NCBI GenBank assembly: GCA_035771175.1 | Contig: CM069597.1 | Span: forward strand, 46,631,991-46,695,990 | Source: Paratinospora sagittata | Taxonomy: Eukaryota; Streptophyta; Magnoliopsida; Ranunculales; Menispermaceae | DNA length: 64,000 nucleotides | Direction: 5' to 3' | In this document: in pieces, positions 1-10,782 of the stretch | How the letters are laid out: each line of letters opens with the position of its first letter | Position numbering within the stretch: the first letter of the stretch is position 1 | Notes under the pieces: generated by a model | Told to the model about the DNA's origin: nothing | What the model saw: only the letters and a program-made list of their open reading frames with translations | The model's database searches: none | Translations under genes and position numbers: made by a program

Positions 1-862
1 AAATGACGCGGGCTGAACAAGTTGCTTCCAGGCATGAGTAAGTGAATTCCAAAAAGAAAATAGAAAAGGCTGTGGTCACTTCTTTCCTCACTGTATTTGG
101 ACGATTAATTAATATCCCACTAGCAAGGTATGGAACTTTACCCACCGAATTATCTTTGCCATTTAACATTAAATTAATATTGAAAGTTTTATATAAAGGG
201 GTATAAATTTAATGTGTCACGTATTTACATCAGGTTTATAATTTTATTAAAAAATATATTATTTTGATGTATTAAAATTAAAAGCTAACATAAAAGTTAT
301 TTATAGTAATTAATATAATATTATCAATTTATGTAGCAGTACTTTGAAATTAATAAGCATAATAAGCTGTTTTCGTCTTTGTCTATCTATCAATAATGCG
401 AACAGTTTTAAGGTGTGCTAATTTTATATTGTTAATAAGTTTTTAGTTTTAAAAATTAATTCACTGTTATCACTCTTTTTGCATGCTTTTAGTTTTTTAT
501 TACTTTTTTAAGGACATATTTGTTGAGTTTACTTTTATTGATATTCTTTATTTTACACAGCTCTTCTCATTTGTAATGCCACTGCTCATAGAAAGTATCC
601 AATGTTTGGGACAATTATTTGACCACTTAGCTAAAATTCTTCGTCCACAAACTATCTCTTGGAACGAAATCATTCCTTTTACCAAAAAAAAAAATCAAAT
701 AAACTTCTTTTTAGTACAACATTAGAGACTTCATTAGGTATAGGCACAAATAAATTAAAGGATACAACAAGAACCTATGACACAGGTCGACCCTGCACAT
801 GATAAGGAGACTTATAGGGCCCACAATGACTTAAGTGAGGCCAAGTTACTCAAATTAGATCA
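1..862 (+). pseudogene. Broken two-exon fragment of an unidentified gene (copy A)
   Basis: I do not recognise the family. Two exon-like pieces are visible. The first (about 3-127) ends at a splice donor (CAAG|GTATGG). The second starts at 561 after TTTTACACAG and encodes a hydrophobic helix-rich stretch beginning LFSFVMPLLIESIQCLGQLF. The same two pieces, with the same splice sites, lie in inverted orientation at 20076-20962. In this copy the first exon has a TAA stop at about 39-41 where the other copy reads Gln, and the 3' part is out of frame, so it is a relic. Homology between copies continues through the intron and ends near 860. The left end is cut by the window edge. A segmental copy or transposon-captured gene fragment are both possible. 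Confidence 0.5.
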
Positions 863-1261
863 ATTTTGAGAAGGATTAGTTTTTTTCTTTAGTGTTATTC
901 ATGGCTGTTTTAGCAAAGAGGGCACCTATTTAAATCACAAAAAAAAAATTAATTCTACCACATTCTGTTTTTACCATAAAATATAAAAAACCAATATCTT
1001 TACCATGTTAAACTTTCAAAAACACCCTTATCATTTTCTCTCATATTTCAACTATTTTTAAAACATCCTCTTCAACTCCCTCTCTATTTTTTTTTAAATT
1101 TTCAACACTCAAAACCCTAAATCACTAAATCATTAAGAGATATGTTATTTTTTTTTATAATATTTAGTATTTAGATTATGAAAAAATCGAATGTTTTATT
1201 ATTTTTGTTCGCAAAAAATGTCCCTGGAAGTGGAAGGAAACTGGCATTGTTGAGAAGAAAT
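863..1261. other. Non-coding stretch between gene relic and Copia element
   Basis: AT-rich sequence with homopolymer A and T runs and no convincing open frame. Its right end is the Copia insertion site; the interrupted sequence resumes at 5803. Confidence 0.5.
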
Positions 1262-1474
1262 TAAAGGAAACTGATAATCAAAATTATATGAAATAGAAAG
1301 ATAACTGAGGCTTTTATAAAGCCTTACAAACAGAAAAATCGAAATACAAGGAAGACACATCTAAACAGAATTGAACAAATCAACTCCTACAAACTAGCTT
1401 CCTTGACAGTTTAAATAACAATTCCTACCTATTATTTAGCTATCACGTTGCAGACCAAGTCAATAGCTCCAACA
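1262..1474 (-). repeat. 3' LTR of the Copia element
   Basis: 213-bp direct repeat of 5590-5802. The only mismatch seen is at about position 1342 (A here, T in the other copy). Confidence 0.92.
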
Positions 1475-1487
1475 AATTCCTCCCCGT
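1475..1487 (-). other. Polypurine tract of the Copia element
   Basis: On the minus strand this reads ACGGGGAGGAATT directly before the TGTTGG start of the 3' LTR, the expected place for plus-strand priming. Confidence 0.8.
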
Positions 1488-1516
1488 AAACTGAAATATG
1501 TTGAATCAATATCAGT

Positions 1517-4500
1517 TTACTTCTCAAGTCGTCGAACACCAAGCAAGCTTCTGAGTTGCACAAATTGGTCCAACTTAATTGGTTTAGTCATTATGTCTGC
1601 CACTTGATCTTTAGTTCCACAAAAAACTAACCTCACAGCCCCATCAGTTGACAGATTGCGCAAATAATGGTATCTAACATCAATATGTTTTGTCCTTCGA
1701 TGCATAACAGGGTTCTTTGACAACTTAATTGCTGAACTATTATCACACATAATATTGATGCACTCACAGTTTTTGACGCCCAGCTCCTTCAGAATTCCTT
1801 TAAGCCAAACTCCATGACATGCGCATGCAGTGGCAGCCACATATTCAACTTCTGTGGATGATAGAGTGACAAGTCCTTGCTTCCTTGAACTCCAACATAT
1901 TGCTGCTCCACTTAGAAGAAAAACATAGCCTGAAGTGCTTTTTCTATCGTCTATATCTCGCGCATAGTCACTGTCTGTGTATCCCAGCAGATTTACATCT
2001 GTGCTCCTTTTGTAATAGACTCCAAAATCCAATGTTCCTTTTAAATATCTCAGTACCCTCTTAGCAATCATCATATGTTCTTCTTTAGGATCAGCCATAT
2101 AACGAGAAATCAAACATACCACAAACATTAAATCAGGACGAGTTACCGTTAGGTACATTAAGCATCCTACCAGCTGTTTGTACAGTGTTGTATCAACATT
2201 TTTGCTGCCTAACTTTGACAAGACAGTGCCAGGAACTATTGGATTCTTTACAACATTGCAATTCCACATATTAAACCTCTCCAAGACTTCCTTGGCATAC
2301 TTCTTTTGACACAGATTAATTCCTTCTTTGTTTTGATACACTTCAACTCCAAGGAAGAACTTCATTTTTCCCAAGTCTGTCATGTCAAACTCCTTTTGCA
2401 TTGACGACTTGAAATTTGTGCACATATGTTCATCATCTCCTGTGTAAATCAAATCATCAACATAAAGGCTTACTAGCAACAATTTATCTCCATTGTTCTT
2501 CAAGAACAAGGTGTGATCGTAATTGCTTTTCTCAAATCCTTCCTTCTTGAAATAACTCTCGATTATGCTAAACCAGGCCCTTGGAGCTTGCTTTAAGCCG
2601 TAGAGAGCCTTCTTCAGCCGATACACCTTGTTTTCTTCTCCCCTTTTGACAAACCCTTCCGGCTGATCAACGTAAACCTCCTCATTCAATTCACCGTACA
2701 AGAAAGCACTCTTAACGTCAAGTTGATAGATGCACCATCCACGTTGAACTGTTAGTGCCAACAGAATTCTGATTGTATCCCATCGTGCTACTGGCGCATA
2801 CACTTCATTGTAGTCTACTCCTGCTTTTTGTGAATATCCCTTGGCGACGAGTCTAGCTTTACATTTGTCTACTTTGCCTTCTTCATTTAATTTCGTTTTA
2901 AAAACCCATTTGACACCAATTTTCTTTGCTCGATGTGGCAATGGCACAAGCTCCCAGGTCTGATTTCTCTCAATAGCTTGAATTTCAAGCTTCATGGCCT
3001 CCTGCCACTTCTTTTCCTTCACCGCTTCATGAAAGTTTATTGGATCATCGCTGGAGATGTGAAAGGCTAAGCTTTCGTCTGATTCTTCTTCTTCAGACAA
3101 GCGTTCACCACTTTCGTAGTCGCGCATCCAAACAGGCTCTCTTCTTCTTCTTGTCTGTTGTGGAAATTCTGCTGAAGATTCCTCAACTTCTGGAATTTCT
3201 TCTAAATTGTTGTCTTCTACTTCATTAGGTTCTCCATCAATCTCTTCTCCTTCAGACTCTTCTGTGGCTATATCATCATCGTCTCCCCAAGCTAACACAT
3301 TCTGCTTTGCCTCTGTTGTACTCATGTTCCAATCCCATTTTCCACCTTCTTCGAATATGACATCTCTGCTTATGATTATTTTCTTCGTCACCGGATCATA
3401 CAAACGATAGGCCTTAGATTCGTCACTAACTCCAAGCAAGATGCATTTGTGACTTCGATCACCAAGCTTAGTTCTCTTTTGTTTAGGGACGTGCACATGT
3501 GCAATCGAACCGAATACTCTGAAGTATTCTACATTTGGTTTTACTCTTGTCCACCTCTCCTCAGGTACCATGTCCTTGACTGCCTTTGTGTAACTGCGAT
3601 TCAAAACATGAGCTGTCCATCTAGCTGCTTCTGGCCACAATGATTTCGGCATCTCCTTCTCAGACAACAGACATCGTACCATATTCATGATGGTCTGATT
3701 CCTTCTTTCTGCGACTCCATTTTGCTGTGGAGTGTAAGCTGCTGTTAGTTGTCGTCTTATGCCATTATCTTTGCAGAATTTGTTGAATTCATTTGATGTG
3801 AATTCTCCTCCCCTGTCAGTTCTGAATACACATATGGCTGTTTTTGCTTCTTTTTCAGCAAAGTTTTTGAAGGTTTTGAATGTTTCAAAAGCTTCTGATT
3901 TATCTGCAAGAAAATAAATCCATGTTTTCCGAGAAAAATCATCTACAAGCACCAACAAATAGCTCTTACCACTGTGTGAGATTGGAGTGATTGGTCCACA
4001 AAGATCTCCATGAATTAATTCCAATTTATTTGATGCTCTCCACTTGCTTTTCTTTGGAAATTCTTGTCGTTGCTGCTTTCCCACATTGCATATTTTGCAA
4101 ACTTTGTCTGCTTCTTTTAATTTTGGTAGTCCTTTCACCATTTGTTTCTGCTGCATAATTTGAATAGACTTGTTGTTTAAGTGCCCATATCTCCTGTGCC
4201 AGAGAATCTCCAAGTCTTCTTCTTCCATCTTCAAGCAGTTACCAGGCAACGGCTTCAAAATCGCATAAACCAGGAACATGCGATTTGCAGTCATTTGTGT
4301 GTTAATTATCAGGCCCCTTTGTTGATGATAGATTCTGCAGGTTCCTTCTTTGATTAAGATCACCAAGCGCTTCTCTTGTAGCTGGCCTATGCTTAGCAAA
4401 TTGTTGGTGAGATTGGGGACATAGTACACATTTGACACGGTTTGTGTGATACCTTCTACTTCAAATCTGACGCTACCTTTTCCTTCAACTGCCATTTTCG

Positions 4501-5509
4501 AACTATTTCCCAATCTGACAGAGTGTTTGAAATTTTCATCGAGCTCAATAAACCAAGTTTTGTCTCCTGTCATATGATTTGAGCACCCGGAATCGAGAAA
4601 CCAAATGCCCTTTCCTTCAGCTTTACTGACTTCTGTGTGCGCCATCAAGAGTAGTTCATCCTCCTCGTCAAATTCAGCATAGTTGACGACTCCCTTTTCC
4701 GAGCTTGAGCATTCAAATTGATAATGTCCTTGCTTTCCACATCGAAAGCAGTTAATGGCTGACCTGTTGACAAAAGGCCTAGCTCTTCCCCGTCCTCTAA
4801 AGTGACTTCTTCCTCTCTGAAGTGTCCCTCTGCCTCTTCCTTGTGCATTCCTTGGCTCATTCTCCACCTGTAAAACTTGCTCTTCAATCCTCTTCTCAAT
4901 CACCTTTTGTTCATGTACAAGCAAAGATGCTTGTAATTCATCTACTGTGAGTTTGTCAATGTCTTTGGATTCCTCAATTGAGCATACTACGAAGTTGAAT
5001 TTTTCTGTGAGACTCCGAAGTATTTTCTCAACGATTTTGACATCGGGCATATCTTCTCCGCAATTCCTCATGTCATTAGCAGTAGACATAACTCTTGCAA
5101 AATACTCAGACACACCTTCTCCTGACTTCATTTCTAGAGTTTCAAATGTTCTGCGAAGTCGTTGCAGCTGAGCCCGCTTCACTCTAGCACTTCCCTGATA
5201 CTTGACTTTCATTGAATCCCACAATTGCTTGGCAGTCTCCTTCTGAGTGATGGTTTTCAAGATACTCTTATCTATAGATTGAAAGAGATAATTCTTTGCT
5301 TTGAGACCCTTGAGTCTTGCTTCGTCGATTGCCTTTTGTTGTGCTGTGTTTACGGCTTCAGTTCCCTTTGGTTCTTCGAAACCAGATTGAATAACGCTCC
5401 AATACTCCTTAGAACGCAGGAGATTTTTCATAATCAAACTCCAGTGATCGTAGTCTCCGTCGAATTTTGGAACACATGGTGTTGTGAAGCTTCCTGAATC
5501 AGTTGTCAT
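1517..5509 (-). CDS. Copia gag-pol polyprotein
   Basis: A single 1330-residue frame with the standard Ty1/Copia order. The gag domain (about residues 1-240, UBN2-type) is followed by a CCHC zinc knuckle (CFRCGKQGHYQFEC, near residue 260). The aspartic protease is seen as WFLDSGCSNHMTG. A pre-integrase HH-CC region and the integrase core follow (about 480-640, with TDRGGEF and the later PQQNGVAER). The RVT_2 reverse transcriptase (about 880-1120) carries the YVDD box. A C-terminal RNase H region contains TDSDYA and SSTEVEYVA. The order protease-integrase-RT-RNase H is diagnostic of Copia. No stop or frameshift is present, so the element may be autonomous. Start and stop both lie between the LTRs, as expected. 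It resembles plant elements annotated as TNT 1-94-like. Confidence 0.95.
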   Translation of the reverse strand: MTTDSGSFTTPCVPKFDGDYDHWSLIMKNLLRSKEYWSVIQSGFEEPKGTEAVNTAQQKAIDEARLKGLKAKNYLFQSIDKSILKTITQKETAKQLWDSMKVKYQGSARVKRAQLQRLRRTFETLEMKSGEGVSEYFARVMSTANDMRNCGEDMPDVKIVEKILRSLTEKFNFVVCSIEESKDIDKLTVDELQASLLVHEQKVIEKRIEEQVLQVENEPRNAQGRGRGTLQRGRSHFRGRGRARPFVNRSAINCFRCGKQGHYQFECSSSEKGVVNYAEFDEEDELLLMAHTEVSKAEGKGIWFLDSGCSNHMTGDKTWFIELDENFKHSVRLGNSSKMAVEGKGSVRFEVEGITQTVSNVYYVPNLTNNLLSIGQLQEKRLVILIKEGTCRIYHQQRGLIINTQMTANRMFLVYAILKPLPGNCLKMEEEDLEILWHRRYGHLNNKSIQIMQQKQMVKGLPKLKEADKVCKICNVGKQQRQEFPKKSKWRASNKLELIHGDLCGPITPISHSGKSYLLVLVDDFSRKTWIYFLADKSEAFETFKTFKNFAEKEAKTAICVFRTDRGGEFTSNEFNKFCKDNGIRRQLTAAYTPQQNGVAERRNQTIMNMVRCLLSEKEMPKSLWPEAARWTAHVLNRSYTKAVKDMVPEERWTRVKPNVEYFRVFGSIAHVHVPKQKRTKLGDRSHKCILLGVSDESKAYRLYDPVTKKIIISRDVIFEEGGKWDWNMSTTEAKQNVLAWGDDDDIATEESEGEEIDGEPNEVEDNNLEEIPEVEESSAEFPQQTRRRREPVWMRDYESGERLSEEEESDESLAFHISSDDPINFHEAVKEKKWQEAMKLEIQAIERNQTWELVPLPHRAKKIGVKWVFKTKLNEEGKVDKCKARLVAKGYSQKAGVDYNEVYAPVARWDTIRILLALTVQRGWCIYQLDVKSAFLYGELNEEVYVDQPEGFVKRGEENKVYRLKKALYGLKQAPRAWFSIIESYFKKEGFEKSNYDHTLFLKNNGDKLLLVSLYVDDLIYTGDDEHMCTNFKSSMQKEFDMTDLGKMKFFLGVEVYQNKEGINLCQKKYAKEVLERFNMWNCNVVKNPIVPGTVLSKLGSKNVDTTLYKQLVGCLMYLTVTRPDLMFVVCLISRYMADPKEEHMMIAKRVLRYLKGTLDFGVYYKRSTDVNLLGYTDSDYARDIDDRKSTSGYVFLLSGAAICWSSRKQGLVTLSSTEVEYVAATACACHGVWLKGILKELGVKNCECINIMCDNSSAIKLSKNPVMHRRTKHIDVRYHYLRNLSTDGAVRLVFCGTKDQVADIMTKPIKLDQFVQLRSLLGVRRLEK

Positions 5510-5575
5510 TTCCTGTTTTCATGTTTTTCCTCTCAAACACTCAAATTGTATGTTTCTTTTATCAGGTCCTTGCTT

Positions 5576-5587
5576 GCTCTGATACCA
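5576..5587 (-). other. Primer-binding site (initiator tRNA-Met)
   Basis: The minus strand reads TGGTATCAGAGC, the classic plant Copia PBS, two bases after the 5' LTR. Confidence 0.9.
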
Positions 5588-5589
5588 AA

Positions 5590-5802
5590 TAAAGGAAACT
5601 GATAATCAAAATTATATGAAATAGAAAGATAACTGAGGCTTTTATAAAGCCTTACAAACAGAAAAATCGATATACAAGGAAGACACATCTAAACAGAATT
5701 GAACAAATCAACTCCTACAAACTAGCTTCCTTGACAGTTTAAATAACAATTCCTACCTATTATTTAGCTATCACGTTGCAGACCAAGTCAATAGCTCCAA
5801 CA
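5590..5802 (-). repeat. 5' LTR of the Copia element
   Basis: 213-bp LTR starting TGTTGGAGCTATTGAC on the minus strand and directly followed by the PBS. Confidence 0.92.
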
Positions 5803-8060
5803 AAAATTGCGATTGATTCGGAACTGTGATACTGAGCCGATCATGATAGTTTGGTCAGAGATGACCAAACCTATTATGTTAAGTTCTGTCATCTTTGACC
5901 GAATAGTTAAAAAAAAAATTACATTTGGTTCAGTCTTGTGCGACCGAACCTAAAACATTTTGTTCGATAACTCAAGACCAAGCCCTACGACGAAGAAATT
6001 AAAAAAAAAAAAACAAAATTAATAGTTTTTTATAATGTAAAGAGGGGTTTTCTGTGATTTAATTAGCAACAGAGAAGAAAGTCCAATATATTTGGTCTCT
6101 CTCTCTCTAAAAACGGTTTAAACCGTTTCATATGATTGAGGTAACCGTGTGGTGGTTATCCAAACTACCCCCAAATCCAAACCACTGTCAACTCAAACGC
6201 GATCCTCACACAGCAATATACTTTTTGACACTCAAGCACTACAAAATTAAACTTTTAAGGCTCACCAAACGTAGGCATTAGAACTCAAATGAAAGATTAC
6301 CCCTTTTTTGTCATAGTGGGATTTGATCTTTGTACGGAGAAGTTAACACCTAAAGCCATGAGGCTTTGTGCACTAAATAGATAAACTTTGATAATCACGT
6401 TTGGATCACTCTTTTTTTCCATATAATATGGACTAAGGATTGTGAAAATATAAAAACGGGCACACGCATACACTTTGAGAGGATGGGTCAAATATAAATT
6501 AAAAAACTGAAATATAAAATTAAATAAGTTAGAGATCACCAAAGGGAAGGAAAGGGAGAATTTTTTATGGAGAAAAAAGTTGATAGTTCATCAGTTGCCA
6601 CTGGTTACAATAACAAACAAAATAAAAAAAAATAAAAAAAATGAAAGATTATCAATGAAGCATCACTAAAACATTATCTGAAAGGGGCTTAGTGGACCTA
6701 AGCTTCTCATTCACCTATTTTATGAAATTAATAGCTATATATGCATATATATTTTCACGTTAAACAATGCACATTTAATAAACTATACAAATTTATTATA
6801 TAAGACTAGTCTACGGCACATAAATTGCACGTAAATAAAACGAAGCTGAAAAGTTAACCAAAAAAAAAGTAAGAATATATATTAGAGGGTTGAAAATGGT
6901 GAAAAGAATAATTCTTAAATAAATCTTCTATTTACTAATATTATAAAAAAAAAACTTTTTGCACCTTATTACCAAATTACCTAAAATTGTATTTTATTAT
7001 ATGAATTTATTTAATAATTTTATATTAAAAAGTAATGAATAATTTATGAATTAATGATAAAAGTAGCACGTCTTGAGTTAAGGGGTACTTTTGACTTTAT
7101 AAATAATATAAATAATTATAGTGCAAATGTTTAAGATAATATGTACATCATCAAAGAATCTTAAACATTAAGAACTAAAATATTCACTTACTTAACATTG
7201 AAATTGTTTCTGTTTAGTTTATATTAGTTTTTAAAGTTTCAAGCCATAAATCAAATTGAACTAATTAATATATATGCTTTTCAAGCCTAACCTAAACATA
7301 CACTAATTCAAAATCGGACAACCAATTCAATTTTGATTCATAGTTTGAACCAAATCATTGATGCTTATATGCTCGAGTCCTTCACCAATATCTTTTGATC
7401 ATTAATTATGTGATTATTATTGATTTTGTTAGCTTAATATTTGCTTATTAGTTAGTCATTCCATTAATCCAATTTTGTTTACTATATGTTTATATGGTTA
7501 CATTTTCATCAAAATAATGAAAATGTAATGAACAGATGATTTTTACTTTTGAACACTTTTTTTTTTTCCTCCTATTTTATTTAATTAATAGGTTATATAG
7601 TTTTGTCACTGTATTTTAAGAAAGATGTGGGGATGCCAAGGAGCCAAAAGGGAAAGCATTGAGAAAATAATTGTTATTTAATTTAAAATGTGTACCAATC
7701 AAAAGCTTGAAAATAAAACCTACATGAAATATATAATAAATAAAAATTAATCTGTAACTTCGCATTAGAGAATGAAAGCAAAAATAGAAAGTTCAGGTTG
7801 TATACAAATGCTATATAGAAAGTTCAAGTTGTATTCAAATGCTGATTAACATCTGCAGTTGCGTTTGTATTCAAACTAGGATGATTAAGCTCCATTCGCT
7901 TATAAATAAACAGGTTTGGTCATCAAACTTCACTTCATCAATCTCTGGTTTATTTTGTTGATTTGGAGAAGCGGAAATCTTAGAGGGAAGTTCAGGTTTT
8001 ATTAAGTTTTAGTTCTTCTTGATATATCTCTGGTTATTCCTTCTTCCTGCTTGATTAATC
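5803..8060. other. Intergenic region upstream of LARP1-like copy 1
   Basis: AT-rich. Near 5849-5871 there is a small hairpin (TTTGGTCA, GAGA, TGACCAAA) and nearby variants of GGTTCAG and GACCGAACC, suggesting a degraded transposon that the Copia element landed in. From about 7665 onward the sequence is shared with the inverted copy (right end near 25990) and includes the presumed LARP promoter and 5' leader. No supported gene. Confidence 0.5.
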
Positions 8061-9086
8061 ATGGAGTTTCCTGACCAAGTCATTTCAGTTTCTTCTTTTT
8101 CTTCTTCTTCTTCTTCTTCTTCTTCAACCCATCACCCAAGATCTTCCAATCAAAATCCTAGACAAAGGGGAAGAACATTCAATGCAAGAGGAAATAATGG
8201 TTTTCAAAATCGAAATTCATATTCTAACAGGTATTCTCAGCCTCGCTTACGAGGCAATGACACAGCTACTGTTAATGTCAGTAGCTACTACCGGTCTAAT
8301 GGGTTTGTTAATCGTGGCCCTTTTTCCAACTTTCCTCATCAACCACTTCCTCAGTACGATCTTCCCCCATATAGTTTCACTCCCATGCAAGATCATGATC
8401 AATATCTTCCGTACTTCAATCCGTCCCCGCAGCCACCCATTCTCCCTTATCCTCTTCCTCCTCAATTCCCATTAGATTATTTGCCCATCGACCATCCCTA
8501 TTTCAATGAATATTCCAACATTAACCCTTACCCAGGTCAGGATTGTTCTGCCTTTTATGGTGCTCTTCCAAATCAGATGGTACCACCACCACCACCGGTG
8601 CAATACTATTTCAATATGGAACCGGCACGAGCACCAGTGCTGCCAGTACCACCAAGGCGTCCTCAGGCTCTTCCGGTCCAGAATTTGAGTGACCCAGAAG
8701 CTGATTTGCGCGCAGCAATACGTAAACAAATAGAATATTACTTCAGCGAGGAGAACTTGGTGAAAGATGATTATCTAAAGAGCAAGATGGATGAGGAAGG
8801 TTGGGTTTCGGCTGAGCTTATTGCTGGATTCTACAAGGTTGCGCGCATGACCCACAATGTTGAACTGGTGCTCAGAGCATTGAGACCCTCGCAAGTGGTT
8901 GAAGTGCAAGGAAATAGAATGCGTAGGCGTGGGGATTGGAGAAGATTTGTTGTTCAACAACAAATTCCTCGTACTTCTACAAGTGCAAGTGTCGTAGAGG
9001 AAACTGCAGATAATTCTGAAGAAGACAAGTTGATTGCTGGTGTTCAGAGCATTCAACTGGAACCGAAAGAAGATGAAGTTCACTAA
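8061..9086 (+). CDS. La-motif protein, LARP1B/1C-like (copy 1)
   Basis: A 341-residue intronless protein. Residues 1-205 are low-complexity: a Ser run, Arg/Gly/Asn-rich segment, then Pro/Tyr-rich segment with a PPPPP run. Residues about 213-299 form an HTH La-type RNA-binding motif (IEYYFSEENLVKDDYLKSKM, GWVSAELIAGF, then a VEVQGNRMRRR tail). The La motif lies near the C-terminus with no following RRM, the arrangement of plant LARP1-type proteins, which act in mRNA stability and translation. Proteins of this type usually come from split genes, so this single-exon form suggests an ancestral retrocopy (inference). A second copy at 24407-25423 differs at 12 residues plus a 3-Ser indel, all outside the La motif. 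The ATG lies after an ordinary leader, and the frame is fully open. Confidence 0.85.
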   Translation: MEFPDQVISVSSFSSSSSSSSSTHHPRSSNQNPRQRGRTFNARGNNGFQNRNSYSNRYSQPRLRGNDTATVNVSSYYRSNGFVNRGPFSNFPHQPLPQYDLPPYSFTPMQDHDQYLPYFNPSPQPPILPYPLPPQFPLDYLPIDHPYFNEYSNINPYPGQDCSAFYGALPNQMVPPPPPVQYYFNMEPARAPVLPVPPRRPQALPVQNLSDPEADLRAAIRKQIEYYFSEENLVKDDYLKSKMDEEGWVSAELIAGFYKVARMTHNVELVLRALRPSQVVEVQGNRMRRRGDWRRFVVQQQIPRTSTSASVVEETADNSEEDKLIAGVQSIQLEPKEDEVH

Positions 9087-9216
9087 GAGAAAAAAAAATC
9101 TCTAGATTTTAGGCTGTGATCCGAGTACAGTAGAGGGATTAGATACCATACTTTTTTTTTTTTTTTTTGGGAGGGGGTTAGATGGACTTAGGTGTTAAAT
9201 ATCATGATATTTTGGC

Positions 9217-9350
9217 CAATGTTTGGGAGAGCTTTTCCAAAGCATTTTATTCGAAAAGTGAAAAAAAAAAGACCTCTTTGAAAAAAGCTGTCTAAAAGTG
9301 TTTTTGCTTCAAAAATATTTTGGAAAAGCTCTCTCAAATAAGGGATTTAC
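9217..9350. repeat. Short foldback element (MITE-like), copy 1
   Basis: The ends are inverted: TTTGGGAGAGCTTTTCCAAA on the left and a TTTTGGAAAAGCTCTCTCAAA end on the right, about 130 bp overall. The same element sits in the inverted arm at about 24127-24262, so it was inserted before the duplication. Confidence 0.5.
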
Positions 9351-9719
9351 CATTTATGTTTCAGATTGTATAAATATTATATATACTCAATGCAATGAAA
9401 TATACATTTATATTTCTTTTATAAAACTGCATGATTTGGCGAGCACCCAACTAATTAAGTTTCTTTATCATTTTCAAGATATGTAATAATCATGCACCAA
9501 AACTCTAAAGAATGGATGAATTCTACATCAAAATTATATAGAGAGTTGTCCATTTAGTTTAGGGTACTAACTCATGACTTTCACTTCTAGCTAGGATCAA
9601 TTCGTGATTCGAAATACTAAAACAACCTACAAAACAGACCTAAAACTATTATTCATGTGGTGAGTTTTAGTTTCTTTTTTCAAAAATGCTAAAATGATTC
9701 AAAATTTGCACCCAAAATT

Positions 9720-10410
9720 ATATCCATATTAATGCGGTGAATGGTGAATGGTGAGTGTTTTTGTTTTTCCTAATGTGGTGTACTGTATTGCCTCATTAGC
9801 ATTAAGAAAATAATTTTTTAATGTTTTCATAAGTTAATCCATTTTCTTAGTACCCTTTATGGATTTTATATTGATTTTTTAATCTTAAGTCGAATGAAGG
9901 GGAAGTAGTGTTTTTCTTTTTAGTGAAAAATTAAATTGTGCCTCTTAATTATTATTTTTCTCATTTGTTAAGGTAAATCATGAAAAACCTTTTGATAGGG
10001 ATGTTGTATTTTCGCTTGTACCCTATAAGGGTATTTTGAACATTTGATATGAACAAAAGTCACTTTACCATTAAAAAATTATGTATATATTAATGCAGTA
10101 AATGGTGAGTGTTTTTCTTTTTCCTAATGTGGTGTAATGTATTGCCTCATCCGCATTTGGAAAATGATTTTTTAATGTTTTCATAAATTAATCCATTTTC
10201 TTAGTACCCTTTATGGATTTTATATTGATTTTTTAATCTTAAGTCGAATGAAGGGGAAGGTAGTGTTTTTCTTTTTAGTAAAAAATTAAATTGTGCCTCT
10301 TAATTATTATTTTTCTCATTTGTTAAGGTAAATCATGAAAGACTTTTGATAGGGATGCTGTATTTTCGCTTGTACCCTATAAGGGTATTTTGAACATGCA
10401 TGATATGTTG
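9720..10410 (+). repeat. Tandem duplication, about 354-bp unit
   Basis: Two copies of a segment containing TACCCTTTATGGATTTTATA (at 9851 and 10205) and the CCTATAAGGGTATTTTGAAC end. The inverted arm has only one unit (about 23440-23760), so the extra unit arose in this arm. Confidence 0.75.
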
Positions 10411-10782
10411 TTTTGAAACGCTTTAGCATTCTTCTACTTTATATACTCCATATAATGAAATAATTTTTTTTTCTTATTAATTTTAGAATCACGTTGAGAA
10501 TTAAATCCTTTAATTTTTATTTTATAAAGCTGCATATATCAAAATTATATGGAGAGTAATAGTCCCGTTAGCTTTAATTTTCACCATAGTAGTGTAAAAT
10601 TGTTTTTTTTCAAAACCATAATAGTGTAATTACCACTTTGTAATAGTCTCGTCAGCTTTAATTTTCAAATGATTAGAGAGAACCCAACAAACTCCTTTTT
10701 CTTCAGTCTCCCAATTCTCTTTTATTCATTATAAATAAAAACGATTAACTTGACGTTGATTAATTTCAACATCAACCATTCA

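Larger units (their letters stand above)
1262..5802 (-). mobile_element. Complete young Ty1/Copia LTR retrotransposon
   Basis: A 4.5-kb element read on the minus strand. It has two direct 213-bp LTRs (1262-1474 and 5590-5802) that differ at one position by eye. The 5' end is TGTTGG. A primer-binding site complementary to initiator tRNA-Met (TGGTATCAGAGC) follows the 5' LTR, and a purine tract (ACGGGGAGGAATT) precedes the 3' LTR. One uninterrupted 1330-codon gag-pol frame fills the interior. Flanks are GAAAT on the left and AAAAT on the right, a likely 5-bp target duplication with one mismatch. The LTR 3' end reads TA rather than the usual CA. Near-identical LTRs and an open polyprotein indicate a recent insertion. 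The Copia lineage was not assigned. Confidence 0.95.
7665..10410 (+). repeat. Left arm of inverted segmental duplication
   Basis: Homologous in reverse complement to about 23438-25990. It covers the LARP1-like promoter, the whole intronless gene and about 1 kb of 3' flank. The arms are interrupted by small indels: a tandem 354-bp duplication is found only in this arm, and 71-bp and 101-bp tandem duplications only in the other. The PGIP genes beyond the inner ends are much more divergent than this block, so they do not belong to the same recent copy event. Confidence 0.8.

Noticed and set aside
870..6060. A terminal-inverted-repeat transposon surrounding the Copia insertion
   Set aside because: The ends (TTTAAATCACAAA and TCTGTGATTTAA) match only over about ten bases, too little to support an element.
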